From Balanoglossus misakiensis (Eukaryota; Hemichordata), in the NCBI GenBank assembly GCA_040954595.2, contig CM082583.2, positions 7,378,001 to 7,442,000 of the forward strand: a DNA stretch of 64,000 nucleotides, in the 5' to 3' direction. Below, piece by piece: positions 12,776-29,760 of the stretch (position 1 is its first letter; every line of letters starts with the position of its first letter). Below the pieces are notes generated by a model. It did not search any database. It saw only the letters and a program-made list of their open reading frames with translations, and had not been told where the DNA came from. The position numbers and the translations under genes were made by a program.

Positions 12776-13994
12776 CTTGTGACTGTTCTCCCTCACCAGA
12801 TCTGGCCCTGAATCATACTCCGGCGTTCGAGAAGTCACAGAATTTCAAAGATCCTGTAACAGCTCGTTCAAAGTGGAGTAGGTGTGAGATCGCTATGCAG
12901 GCTGCACATATCATTGACTGTCTCGATTATAAACATAAAATGGCGGACAGATGAATAAGAGACCTGGCTCATGTTTGGTCAGCACCGCCACCTTTCAATT
13001 AAGCCCTAGTGGACAGGCTTTGTCAGTGCAGGGGTTTGAATGAAATTCTTTAGGCAGAAGGGAACTTTTATTAACAGTCTTTTACTGCGTATACCTCGAT
13101 TCATCCCTTTGGGGAATGGTGACGGTAAAATGTGTATGGAGGCGTACTGATGGGGGAAGTACCAACAAACCAATCACAAAGCTCGTTTTATCTCGCAAAA
13201 GGGGATATTGATCCGAGCGCATGACGCCCTCTATAGCCTGTAGGGGATATATTTTTGTTTTCTTCCACACTTGATTCACCTTTGAAGACCAAGTCATGAT
13301 TTTATCACGCACGTCACTGTAAGATAATCGTCAGTGTTATGTTGACGAATGTCTAATATTTCCATTTTTAACAAATTTATGTAATTACCATGTATCATTA
13401 TAAATTCAAAGTTACTACATCGTGACTGAATTTTATGACTAAAGATACTGATTCCAACATTTAGTTTGCAGGATGTGCAATTGCATGTAACCAGTTATAA
13501 AGTCCTATGCATTTCTATTCTTTTAAGACATATTTTTATTTTCTGAATTATGGCAATAATTGATATTCAATCCAAGAAAAATAAATTTTTAGGAATTGGT
13601 TTATTTAATATGTATATAAACTTTAAACAATAAATAAAACAAATACATGTATAGCTTTACCATTTTGTGGGTGATTTTGTTGAAATTATCACACAGAGTT
13701 ACAAATTTGTATTTCTCAGGTTTTCTTCATATATTATCATTTTCTAAATTTTTATTAAATCGTATCAAATACTGTCGCTGTTGATAAACTGGCTTTTACA
13801 CAAATGGATCACATTACTTCTTCAAAAAGTTGCTGCAAGATACAAAATCATCAGCATATAAAATGTGATATTATGTTTCTAACAACTACACTAGTGCATT
13901 GACAAATATTTTGGGGCATTTTCAGTTAGGTTTGATCCTTGAAAACATAACTGCAAATGTTTCTTTCGGAACTTTGGATTCAATTCTGGAATCT
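12776..13994. other. Spacer: SCAPER 5' region and PTAR1 3' UTR
   Basis: The SCAPER start codon is at 12775 and the PTAR1 stop codon at 13995; both genes run leftward. The SCAPER 5' UTR and promoter probably occupy about 12776-13000. The AT-rich 13300-13994 is probably PTAR1 3' UTR, with minus-strand AATAAA-like sites near 13600. No other gene is seen. Confidence 0.6.
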
Positions 13995-16542
13995 TTAATG
14001 CCAGCCTTCTGTACGGATGAAATTCAACCATTTTCTGTAGGCCTCGGCGCAACGTAGCTGAATACTGTTATCGCATGTGCAGACATTTTCCACACACTTG
14101 TCAATAAATTTCAGTTCTGCTGCGAAAAGTTCACTGTCACGCCCCTGAGCATCAGCTCTGAATTTCTTCTCTCTCGGGTTGGCTTGACCCCGCCTCCCTT
14201 CAGACTGATGAGTGGCTGTGAGCACTTCCAAGTCTGGCTTTTTGCATTGTGTCTCACTGTTTGTACATGTTGTCTGCCTCAGAATTGTGGCATCGTTCTC
14301 TGCACAGCTCTGACTGCATGTCCTTTCCCACTCTCCTGAGGAATTCAGTAAATGACACTGTAAATGGAAAAGAAATCTCCTGGAAAAGTAAGAGAGGATG
14401 TAATTAACATTCTGACAAACAATTCAATGGCAATTCAGAGTTGGGGGGAAGAGACATGTGGTCATTTTGCTTGCTGCATCTATCACTGGGTAACACCAGT
14501 AGTCATCAAGGGCGAATATTTTAGGTTCTGGTATTAATTCCACAGTAGAACACTAGCCTGTTTACCTGTGATACCAAATAGCTTCGTGTCCCGGGTAGGA
14601 CTTGATGAGCTCTGCAGTCAACTTCATTTCTGATTCTAACACCTCTGCCATCTTGGAAGCACTGGGAACGTCTTGATCAATATTGGCCTTGCTCAGCTCG
14701 GAGATGAGGAACTGCCTATAATGGAAACCACTGTGATCCGACACGTGCATACTGACTACTCTCTCGGTTTTTGATAGTTCTGCCAATAACAACTGCAATT
14801 GAAAGATTTGTTGACTTTAATTTAAAAAAATAGAGATCACACTGTTGCCATGCCATCATTCAAGATTATCATAACTACACTCCAGATCCATCCCACACAT
14901 GAAATGTTGGACCGAAAGCAAATTCTATCAACTAACAGACCCAGATCTTGCATATCACTGCTATCTTTACCTGTTCGGAGCATTTGGTGAGATGCTGGAT
15001 GGTCCATATTCGATGAGACCACGCACTGTAGTTATTGGCATATCTTTCAGCTGTGGTACTGCAAACTGCAAATTCATCTGATATAACATTGTCATCTGCC
15101 ACTATAGACCCTGTATGTCCTTGATTGTTCTGTGAAGGAAGTTCGTCATCGAGACCATTTCTGCCGTTTGATGTTTCCTCTTGCTGCTGTTTCAGCAGCT
15201 GTAGTAAAACCCATTTTCTTTTGAAAAGAATAACAGTTTATTAGCTTTTGGTCATAAACGCAAGGCTGTTTCTATTAGCCTGCACCATAATAGACAAAGA
15301 CAAAATATTGGAATGGAGACAAGTGTCTATTCATACCAAAAAAATTCACCTGTGAGAAAATGTTTCAGGACTCTTTGGTTGTCTTGTTAACACTAGACTG
15401 GAAAATTTGAGATCTGTTTGGATGTCAAGATGACCACTTCTTATCAGCTCTTTTCTGCAGGAAAAAAATGTAAAAGGTAGATGTTCAAAGATCACTAATA
15501 ACAATCAGAGTTATGATGCACCAAAAATTTAGTTGGATATTTTATTTGGTGTAACCAAACCAGGAAACTACTTTTTCACACAAAGATAAAGCGGTTAGTC
15601 TTACCTGGCATTCCACACTGTATAACATTCTGGGTTTATCAAAAGAACTGCTCTGCTACAGCTTATAAGATCTTTTGGTTCTGAAAATACACATACATAA
15701 CATTTCTTAATGGTGGTGTGGGTGATTTTGTAGATCCGTTTTGGTTAAGGCAAAACTAAGTTGAAATTAAAAAAGAACCAGTCTATGTGGACATAAAAAC
15801 TGCAGAAAATGTAACTCACCTAACCTGATCTGTTTCTGTCTTGCTTGCATGAGTTGATTGTATGCATACTGGAAAACCAAAGTCACACTCCATGATTCCA
15901 AGCCAAGTTTATGTTGTTCAAGTATCACAGGACTTTTGTTCTGTATAGCTTCTGGGCACGGTATGAAACCAAATTCATCTCTATCAAGATTAACCAAACA
16001 TCAATTGTTACTTTTTCAGCTGTTGGCATACAGAGATACTTCTTGACTATCAATAATAAACAATTGCAGATGGTCACATTTCCATGTCATTGTGATTTCA
16101 TATACTGTCACGTCATTGGTTGAATTTTGGGGTCATCCTGCGGTCAATGGTCGAAACTTATTCATTCCCATGTAAACTTTGAAATAAGCCCTGGCAAGGG
16201 ATTATGCTGCTATGCTGTTTATCACGGTATCGTCTGACAACATGCTTCCATGTTTTACAATACCAAGGGACTATGATATTGTAGCATGAGAGTTTGGACA
16301 TGTGGCATGTGTGGCCATCGCCGGGCTACAGCAGCTGGCCTGCCTGGTCATTCGACACACACGAATCGCAGTCACTTTTACAACGAAATATAGATTAACA
16401 AACTCTGTAATCAATAAAGTAGATGAGCACGTTAAAACAGGCAAGGAAAGACGTAAAATCTTCAAACATACATGTTTGGATCCCGTTTAAATGCGATGTT
16501 TACATCATAGAGGATTCTCCGGCCTCTTTCGTCGTCGGCCAT
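13995..16542 (-). CDS. PTAR1: PTAR1, prenyltransferase alpha-repeat protein
   Basis: Seven exons, minus strand: 16472-16542, 15820-15980, 15605-15680, 15350-15454, 14971-15217, 14566-14792, 13995-14379; 423 aa, close to the human length. Hallmarks seen: DEFGFIPCPEA and LGLESW near the N-terminus, PPTA-type repeats (LLINPECYTVWNAR, NYSAWSHRIWTIQHL, SYPGHEAIWYHR) and the highly conserved SMHVSDHSGFHYRQFL. The C-terminus ends EAYRKWLNFIRTEGWH. Known: PTAR1 pairs with RABGGTB as the alpha subunit of geranylgeranyltransferase III, which acts on YKT6 and FBXL2 in the cytosol. The start ATG gives MADDERGRRIL and lies 213 bp from the divergent PDCD7 start, suggesting a shared promoter. Confidence 0.95.
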
Positions 16543-16755
16543 CTCTCACCTACGAGAGTTTAAACGAGACTTGATACGTATGGTTCAATAAGCGATTAAA
16601 TGTTTGAACAAAAAAGAATTATTATACTCACTGTGACAAAAATTGTAAAACAAGTGAATAATCTAACTATTTCTTTTATTTATTTAATAGTTTTCTTTCT
16701 TGCAAAGTAATTCTCGAATGAAATTAACGAGACCTAGAGGGCGCACTATTTGAAA
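16543..16755. promoter_or_regulatory. Head-to-head promoter region, PTAR1 / PDCD7
   Basis: Only 213 bp separate the two divergent start codons, so both 5' UTRs and the core promoters must lie here. The stretch is AT-rich with no clear TATA box. A bidirectional promoter is inferred from spacing only. Confidence 0.5.
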
Positions 16756-19700
16756 ATGGCTGACCCAAGAAGGACTGGGACGTTTGAATCAGACAAGACA
16801 CGAGTCCGTGGTGTTGCCGACCATCGTAGCAACTCTAATGAAGGTACATGTAAACCAGATTACAGCACTGATAATCAAAGAAATGGCGGCGCTATGTTTA
16901 ATAATGAAAGTACGTTTTATAATTATAAGGACGGTCCTCCAGGTGGCGACCCGAGGCCTCCTCTTTTGACCCACTCTGGCAGTGGCAATGTGAACATTCA
17001 GTTACCACCAGGAACGAACGCTGGGATGCCAAACAGCACTAGAGGCATGGAAAATCAACATTTTCCATCGAGAAGTGTAAATCACGTTCCACACCCACCG
17101 CCAAGTTTTGTGCGCGATCCGTTCGAATCCCCCAACCATGGCCAAGCGTTTGAGTCTCCTTCCCAGCAAAGCACCTTTCATGAGCCAAAGCACGAACAAC
17201 ACAATAGCCAGCATACTATTATGCCACAACCACCAAGATTTGACCCACAGCAGTTCCTGCAACACATGCCACGTCCACCACAGCCTATGTATCAACCTGA
17301 TGCTGGAACATTCAATTATCCTGGCCCACATGAAAGAAGACACGATCCTTTGCCATCTGGAATGAGTGGTCCTGCTCCTTTCCCAGATGTTGCCTGGACT
17401 GGTACAAACTTCCATCCACACCAACTGTCACAAGCACAGTGGGCACCATTACTGCAGCAACAGCGTCGTCATCCAGGACAACGACAAATACAATCACAAA
17501 AGGAAATAGATCAGGAGTGGACGTTCAATTGGTTGCTTTCCGGAGATGTCATCAGTCGACAGAAAACTTCGAAAATGAAACCAAAGCTGACTGTGAGTTT
17601 TATTGAACATTACATATAGACTATGAAGTTAAGATATGATGGATACATGGTTGTACACTTGTGGTCCATCATGACTTATCAAGGACTAAGGCTTTACTAC
17701 TATTACTGGCACTAACTACAAATAGAGCCATAAAATCTGTAATTTTACAAAATTGAGACTTGGGGAGGAGGCTGTGCATGTGTGATGTTTGACAGGTTTG
17801 ATGAGGTCAGAAAACAACTTGTATCAGATTGAATATTATAGCTACACAGCATCATTGAATGAACTGACAAACACATAAAGAGGTACTAATGGTGTTTTTC
17901 ATTTGCATTCTGTTATAAAGATTGGTGAATTCAAGCAACTTCTGAAGGAAATCATACTTCTAAATAGCCAACTAACAGAGCAGAGAGACAATCTGGCCAG
18001 GTGTATCGAAAAAGACGAATCTTTCTGGCAGTTTGAGTGTAGAAAAACTGACAAAATCAAGGTAAGTGTCAAAATTAATGCATGGCATGTCCCTGCTGAA
18101 ACTAAGTAGGACAGTGTTGAGCTTGATCTTTCTAGAGCTGCCCAGATTTGACATGTTAACTCTTCATGTTCTTTATTCTGATACATGCACAGGACAAACT
18201 GATGAAAGCCCAGGAACAGTTGTATGATGCTGAACAAGTGTCGCTGATGAAACAGAAAATTGAGAAACAGAGAAAGAAGCGAGTAAGTGTTTTATTCAGT
18301 GTTCTCCCCAGAGTCATTAGAGACACAAGGCAATTTTTCTTGACTCAACTGAGAAACACATTTTTATTTCCCAGGACTCTTCAAAGAGAAGAAATGCCAG
18401 AAGACAGGCTGAAAAAGAAGAAAGCTTAAAGAGAAGAGAGGAACTGCACAGGAAGATGGATGAAAAAATTGCAAAAGAAGAGAACAAAAAATTGGAAAAG
18501 AAAAGAGTGAGTATCCATTTCGCCCTTTGCACCCTGACCTCCTTGTGACCTATGACATCATTGGGAGTTTGTCTTTGGAGCGTTGTTCAAAAACTTGATG
18601 ATGATGAATTAATTTCGTTCAATTTTTCAAGGGGAGTCTCCTGTGACTTCCATGAGTATTAATTTCAGATGGTGCCAGTTGGCTTTAGTAAGTAGTATCT
18701 GGCAATGTCAGTGTGTAGTTACTAGGAGGAACCTCTTGATCTGAAATTAAAATAAAATTTGTATGTGTCATGTTTCAGGAAGAACAACTTCAGAAAGAGG
18801 TTGACAAGATATTCTTTGAAGTTCGACAGAAGAAAGCAGAAGCTGACAAGGCCTTAAATGTGTTGAAATTACTCCGCAAATTACGGCACCTCAGGAAAGA
18901 AAGTGCAGAGAGAAAAGGTGACAGAAATTTCTTCAGATCATAAATCTTTAACGGTAAACTAGTATCGTTTGCAATAATTTTAATTTCACTTGTGAATTAA
19001 CTTGGAACGCCCGTTCGCCCCGCAGGTGTCCCCACCAGTGGCAGTTCCTCACAGGCATTTGAAGAAACCATCGAGAGACTGGAGAAGCTGATGCAACGTC
19101 AGAGAGACGTTTACACGGATGAGGAGAAGACGATGCAAGTGATGATGCACTTTGAGCAGGAAGAAAACAAGGAGAAGGAGAGAGAGGCACAGAGGCGGCG
19201 ACTTCAAGACAGGGCCAAGAAAGTTGTCAAGGAACAGCTGCTGTGTCTGTTTGAAGATGGTAATAAAATCTTTCGCTACATGTTGCTTCATTTTACACGG
19301 GTTACATTTGCTTATGCATCAACTGTTGCCTGTCCTTACCTTGCAAGTTGTATACACACTCGAACCATTCACACTTGAGTAAATGTGAGACCCTTTTCGT
19401 TTTATCACAGAAGGGCCATTGACTCCAGAGGATCCACTGTACCCTTTCAGACAGTATTATTTACAAGCAGAAAACAATCCACAGGCATTGCTTGAAGTCA
19501 GGTATGTAGCATTACTCAGTGATTATAATCAAAGCTGATAAACAATGACACATACATGTATATTCAAAAACTGGCACATTTGTTTTGACTACTGAATGGT
19601 GGGCTGTATAGCGCCCCCAATGACAGAAGACATCTGAACACAGTTGGGGTTTTATTGGCAAGGATAAATTGATGGGTGACCTCAGATCTGAAGTAGCAAA

Positions 19701-20097
19701 TGCAACAGTGACAAGGAGAGTTGAGTGACATTGTCTTGAGGTCATTGCAAAGATAGCGATAGATTATGTTGTGGAAGGGCTGCACCCACTGAAAAAAAGA
19801 ACATTGTCCCTCTTTCTCAAGATGTAAAATAAAGTGTTCAATTTTTACACATGTATTATAAGTATGTCTATATAGCCGAATAATTTGTAGCACTGAAACT
19901 TTCTGTATTAATTCTTTCAGATATTATTTCTTACACATCTATTTCATATTGTTTTTTTTTTTAATTTCTGCAGGCATCAGTGGGACAGCTTCCTTGCAGC
20001 TGAGGGAACCCCTGGCTCATCAACTATTCCAATAGAATGGGTTACACCTGGCATGCCAACCAATGAAACATGGGCATCTTATGTTGAAAAGACATGA
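16756..20097 (+). CDS. PDCD7: PDCD7, U11/U12 snRNP 59-kDa protein
   Basis: Eight exons: 16756-17592, 17921-18061, 18193-18282, 18375-18506, 18779-18917, 19026-19259, 19411-19501, 19974-20097; 595 aa, longer than human (about 485) mainly in the first exon. The N-terminal 279 residues are low-complexity and rich in Pro, His and Gln. The rest is a charged coiled coil (EFKQLLKEIILLNSQL, then KIEKQRKKR). The C-terminal block carries the family hallmark: DPLYPFRQYYLQAE, RHQWDSFL, IPIEWVTPGMPTNETWASYV. Known: PDCD7 is the 59K component of the U11/U12 di-snRNP of the minor spliceosome. The start is the ATG at 16756 (MADPRRTG). A poly(A) signal AATAAA lies at 20146. Confidence 0.93.
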
Positions 20098-22232
20098 CAG
20101 TGATTATTTCTGGCTTTTCATATTCACATTTATTTATTTTTAGGTAATAAACATTGAATTTCACTGGCTATAAAATATCTGTTTGTCTTCATGGGCGTAA
20201 CAAAACTGTCCTAGACTTCTATAGTAAATTTTCCCCTTCTTGAAAGTTCCACAACCTGGCACGTTTTTCTGCATTTCCCCTGAGGTCATGCGATTAAATT
20301 TGATACTCCATCAAGGTTACCTCCACCATTCTGAGGGAAATAATGCAGCTCGTTCCAGAGTAACCAAGGCCAACAATTTCCACTCTGCACGTTTTCAATT
20401 GTACAGCTCTCCCCATCAAGGTGACATTGGCTTTGACATGCAAATGTCTGTTTACCAGCGACATCTCCATATGTGTCATCTGATCGCAATCAGATAATAT
20501 GCAGCCATCACACGTATACTGACATACCGGTAGTATGCACCTTTATATCTGTGTTAGGATTCTTTTGTAAACAAAAATAAGTAACATGGGTAGTACATAT
20601 TAACTGCTGGCCAAGGACCTTCTGGAATTGCCCTATGCACACACCTGACCTCGAGTAAGGAAGCTGTCATATAAAGGTCCTTTCCAGGGACTTGAGCAAT
20701 GAGTTTAGAGGTACCGGTAATGATAGTGAATACCATACTATGTCCAGCAATCCTGCTACACTTACACACAGCCTTCTGTTTGGAAGGGGGTTAGGGAAAG
20801 GGCACAGCACCGATATAACACCCAAACTGATCAACTCCAACCACAAAAGGCACAGACACATTTATTTTCATATAAATAAGATAAACTTCTTTATTAATAT
20901 TTTACATTCAAAAGAAAAGAAAAAGCTTAATAAAAATAAACTTTCTTTAATACACAAGCCTGCAAGCAAGCAAGCAGTCAGCTTGTCAACTTATTCTACT
21001 ACCAGCCACTGGCATCAAAAATTTGCAGTGTTCACAGAAACCACGTATTTTTCTTATTTTCACTTTTTTTTAGAAATTCGTCAACAAATTTGACACTTGC
21101 CTATATTGAAGAGCTGATACTCTTTTATGAAGAGTCAAAAACAGATAGGTTGGTGAAACCTTGATGTAACAACCCAAACCCTCAATAAGTGGGTCTCCAT
21201 CATAATCATGCTACCTCTATAGAGACAGAAGCCACTGTTTGAAACATACTTTTTTCCCCTCTTTAAATGTTACAGATTGATGGCAAATTCAATGGTAGTG
21301 TACACATGTAATTCAAAATATTGCACAGAATTTCAGAAAACTGCTAGTCTGTTGTGTCTCGTTAATGGAGCATTAAGAACCCTAACAGGTATCAAAGACC
21401 ACTGATTATAATTCTGGCGATATGAATTAAGATAAAGTGACTGTTTGTAACCCCTTTGCCAAAAAGACTAATTAACAGCATTGTTGAATGAAAAAAAAAA
21501 AACGTCCAGTTTTCTCATGCCTAAACTGATGAAAGGCTTTGTTTCTGCTGTTGTGAGTGTGATTAAAACACACTAAATCATATTAAGAGAGGTTGTTTAA
21601 GCACAGCACACTATGAAAATAATTTTTTAAATAATTTATCTGAGAGCAGCTGTTCTAAACAAAAATATGTTCTATGACAATAGCCTGTTATCTTTGAAGC
21701 ACCATGATGGGCTAAATTGTTCCAGTCTATTTTAAATAGACGATGCTTTCCGACAAGTAATCAAATTTACAAACGTGACTTCTTATAGCATGACTCATCT
21801 TTTTTTGTTTAAATAATGAGTGGCAGCGATGGTGTGTTTGGTGGTCACTAGACTCCCAATCAAATCAAGTTATCTGTATGGGAAAACAAAGGTGTTCCAG
21901 ACTTGCTGTCCATGTCCAAGTTTTACAACGAAAAAAATCAAGCAAAATGATGGACCAATTCATAGTTTAGGAAGAGCATGAGAATTCGAAAATTATCATT
22001 TTTCTCTTTACAAATCTTTTACAATTCATCTGAAATGCAAGCATATTACATCAAAAATATTTACATAAAATAATACACATTTCTCTTTGACTTCCTCCTA
22101 AAATATGGAATGGCCAATCATTCTTTCTGGCAGAGGGTAATAACATGAACTGCTACAGTCATCCTTATTACAGCAGATTAAGTTTTTGTTGTTAGAAAGT
22201 TCCAACTTTCAGCACTGAGGTTCTTCGCCTCC
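20098..22232. other. Convergent 3' UTRs of PDCD7 and DCAF12
   Basis: The PDCD7 3' UTR is short, with AATAAA at 20146-20151. The DCAF12 3' UTR probably runs from 22232 down to about 20850, where minus-strand AATAAA copies lie at 20890-20895 and 20861-20866. AT-rich; no further coding sequence recognised. Confidence 0.55.
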
Positions 22233-26387
<4,155 letters not shown>

Positions 26388-27626
26388 CACGAACCTGGAT
26401 GAAGTTCCGGTGGAGATCCCACTGCTTTTATCGACGACTTTTGCCGGCGCAATTCGACGCAGAGATAATTTGGTTCACCAAGGACAATATACGTTACCAA
26501 TAAAACGAACAATCTCAGAAATCAAACATAAATTGACGACCCGGCCCCGACATTGTGAGGTCGATCGTGAAAACTGGATGACTGGATGGAACTGGAACTT
26601 GAAGAGTTCCCACCACACAGTGCATAACTTTGAACATAGTCTAAACTGGGAAAGCAACTGGATGTGGAAAATGGTGATACTTACGTTATTTCCCAATATT
26701 AGGCGCGTAAAATACTTTCCCCCTATTTTACAGACCGCTCTCTAATACCGCGTATTGTACATTTCATGTCCGTTATCAACTAAACTCGGACGAGTATGTT
26801 TACGTTTTTCTGTCCACTCCTAATTTGAATAATTTAAACTAGTTCCTCGAACTGCGCGTGCGTATCTAACGGGAGTGATTTGACTGACACACGGCAGTTC
26901 TGATTGGCTTATTTGCAGCAAGCGTCTGCTAAGGGGAAACTTTTCTTTTGGAACAAATAAAGCTTATTTCCAATTAAAAACTCAGTCATTCACTGGATCA
27001 TGAAATTTTTGAGCAGATGCATTAAGTTCCTTGGTAAGGTTAAAAATGAATTCAGCTATTCTATTGCCATTTTGACGCACACAATAATTCAGTGACAACG
27101 AATCAGAAGCTATGACATAAAGGATGAGTGAGTGTGACGCGTGACCAATCAGCAAGCTGCGAAATGAAGGCGTTGTCCCTACGTCAGAGTCATGTGTTGT
27201 TGTATTACCTTGGTTGGTCTGAACCAGTTTTTACCTGCAAAAGCAGTGTTTTGGCTGTTCCATGCTGTTACATCAACCGCCGCCACCAGTGAACTTTTCA
27301 GAGTTAGAAGTTTATAGAGGGCAGTATATTTTGTCTTATATAGAGTAGTTTCATCAGTCGTCGAACAACTTAAAAAAAATTGTGTTGCTTTATATATATT
27401 TCAAAGATGACAATCATTGCCCACCAGGTGGCACACCTATGTTTTATTTTTATTATATGAAAAAAAAATATAAGTATGGATATTGTTGATTCATAAAGTA
27501 ACATTTTCAAACATCATTGTGGTCTACTGAAATAAACAGCTGACAAATACAGTAACAGACTACTCATTCAGAAAAAAATCACTCTTGCTCACTCACTTAC
27601 CCACCCACTCAATCAATCAATCAATC

Positions 27627-27667
<41 letters not shown>

Positions 27668-28223
27668 CCAACCAACACTGTTTATTCTATCCCAAGCAAA
27701 CAATAAAGTTGTATGCATACTGATACCTAAAATATCACTTTTATTAATCACAATATCCATAAGACATTTACATGACAAAATAACAGCCAAAATCACACAT
27801 TCACAATACTTTTTGCATTGGAAAAACCACCAAAACCAAATTACGCCCTCAACCATGTAAATGGTTTATCTTTCCTTCTACCTTGACGACATGGATACAG
27901 TTTCTGGGTGACAATTATAATAAGGCAATAAGCATACATGTCTTACATGCCACGCCAATCAAAATTTAAAATTTAGTGTAACTAGGCTAAGCCACTATAT
28001 CGCTGTTGTGAGTCAAAACCAAGAATGAGTTATTATTCTTCGGTAAATTTTGGTGATATGGATGGCATAACTGCAGTGTAGATGGTTAAATCTAATTCCT
28101 GGTGCAGTTTCATCTTCCTTTGGAGTATGTTGACACCCCTTGCCCAAAATCTGTATGTCTTCTCTGAATTTTATGAACCCTTTGAAAACAAGCCCTCAGT
28201 ATCTCGCCTTTTGGATCATCCCC
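26388..28223. other. Intergenic: DCAF12 upstream region and TIR-gene 3' flank
   Basis: About 1.8 kb. The DCAF12 promoter and 5' UTR should lie just right of 26387. An (AATC)n microsatellite sits at 27609-27676. The TIR gene 3' UTR probably occupies the last few hundred bases before 28223. No other coding sequence is supported. Confidence 0.5.
27609..27676. repeat. (AATC)n microsatellite
   Basis: About 16 tandem copies of a four-base unit TCAA/AATC, with one interruption (TCATCAATC) and drift to ACCA at the right end. Confidence 0.95.
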
Positions 28224-28991
28224 TTAACTTTGTGTTGAGTTGCCCCCACTCAGGGACATGCTTGAAGAGTCCAAGCTGTTTGCTTGGATTGGTGGAGAGA
28301 TACTGCTGCTGCTGCTTGGGAGCGTGCCGCCAGTTGGGCTCCTAATGTTAGCAGCCAAACCTGACAGACCCATCGTGTTCTCCAACCGCTTCCAGAAGTG
28401 CTTAGCGGTATATTTGACTCCGGCGAGAGTTCTGAGAGCGCTTGGCGTTTCTTTCTTCTCCAGGTCGACGTATATTGGAATGACGCAGAACCTGTCATGA
28501 TGGTCCTCTAGGGCTGTTATCAGGCTCTGGTGAATGATCCTTTCAAACCATGCAGATTTAATAGAGTTTCGTGAAACGATGAAAAGTATCTTATCGCTGT
28601 TATTTATTCCGCGATCCAGATTGGAGAATTTACTTTTGCCCGGGGTGAAGTCTCTCTCTTCGATGAAACCGCTAAGATGGTGCCTGTCCTCAAGAAATGT
28701 TCTCACTTCTTCGGCCACGCTGTCGTCGTCTTCATGATACCACAGTGTGAAGTCAAACCTTTCTTTGTTGAATTCGCCAGAATGCGACGGTTCAGCTGCA
28801 GATCCACGCTCAGCTTCTTCGGAGGGCTCCTGGGAACTTGACACCAAGGAGTCTTGGTGCGTTTCCTGCTCGGACTGAACTGTGACAGAAGTAGTGGATT
28901 CTGGAATAGCATCAGCACCTACACTTTCTATTCCATATGCTGGGCTGTCAGGGGACATGGAAGACACCCCAGAGTCCGGAGCTGTTGCCAT
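28224..28991 (-). CDS. TICAM-like TIR-domain adaptor, single coding exon
   Basis: One uninterrupted 255-aa frame from the ATG at 28989-28991 (MATAPDSG). Residues 79-205 form a TIR domain: box 1 is FDFTLWYHEDDD, the BB loop (box 2) is RDFTPG (113-118), and box 3 is HFW (198-200). It lacks a signal peptide, membrane segment, leucine-rich repeats and death domain, so it is a cytosolic adaptor rather than a receptor. The segment CVIPIYVDL...TPSALRTL resembles TICAM1/TICAM2 (VIP...TPFALQTI) more than MyD88. An acidic Ser/Glu-rich N-terminus contains PSEEAE (56-61), which fits the TRAF6-binding pattern P-x-E-x-x-acidic. The tail is Ser-rich; no RHIM core is seen. The TIR assignment is firm; TICAM orthology is inferred. 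Confidence 0.85.
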   Translation of the reverse strand: MATAPDSGVSSMSPDSPAYGIESVGADAIPESTTSVTVQSEQETHQDSLVSSSQEPSEEAERGSAAEPSHSGEFNKERFDFTLWYHEDDDSVAEEVRTFLEDRHHLSGFIEERDFTPGKSKFSNLDRGINNSDKILFIVSRNSIKSAWFERIIHQSLITALEDHHDRFCVIPIYVDLEKKETPSALRTLAGVKYTAKHFWKRLENTMGLSGLAANIRSPTGGTLPSSSSSISPPIQANSLDSSSMSLSGGNSTQS

Positions 28992-29760
28992 GGTAACTTA
29001 CTGGTCACAAGATTATAGTATCATTCTGTACATGTAAAATAAAATGAAGCAGATGTGTGTTAATGGTCAGGAATATAAATGAGAAACATGCAAATAACTT
29101 TATGTCATGGACTGTTCAAACAGGTTTTAAAAAATCTGCATATTCTAAATTCTCATTTATTCACATCAAGTGGAAGGGTTATTGCTTCAATATGATTGCT
29201 ATTGGTTTCAAGAAAGGGGAACAAAACGGCCTGTCTCGTGGTCATTCCTTTTACAAACACGTTGAGGAAGTACCAGTACGTGGGGATTCGTGACCACACA
29301 TCGTAACAAATACAGAAGTACAGATTTTCACAGCATGTAAATGACGATATTTTTTCGGATACATACGACTCCTGAGGTCAGCCTCAGGTCACTGTGCATG
29401 CGGTCAACTGTTGACGAGTGTACCTCTGTAGCTGCAGTAAAGTCTTATCCCCTATGGCTTAACCGAATGCACAAAGTAATTTCTGCTTACCATGCCCTAT
29501 ATTGTCTGCCTTTGGATTCTTCTATAAAGTAGTTTAACCATGGTTTCACTTGTACTGCTCTGTAAAGTGTCGTGTGGGCGAGCTATCGACGTGAGTACTT
29601 CCGGGTTATTGCGAAGCGCCCCCATCGTCGTGTTCAAAGACACGGGATTCCCTGGGACGCGTCGACGCGACAACACCGGCAACCTCAAATGACATTTGTA
29701 CGTGAAAGCTTAGTCCCCCTGGTACTTTTATCGGTTATTTGCTGACGCGACAAGGTCAAG
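28992..29760. promoter_or_regulatory. Head-to-head region between TIR gene and PRCC
   Basis: 769 bp separate divergent start codons. The TIR gene may have a 5' UTR exon here: an acceptor-like AG lies just upstream of its ATG on the minus strand. The last 150 bp before PRCC is CpG-rich, as expected of a housekeeping promoter. Nothing else is seen. Confidence 0.45.

Noticed and set aside
12593-12838. SCAPER first-exon frame starting at 12838
   Set aside because: That start is GTG, with a stop just upstream. The first ATG is at 12773-12775.
27609-27676. CRISPR-like regular repeat
   Set aside because: A four-base microsatellite without spacers, in a eukaryotic genome.
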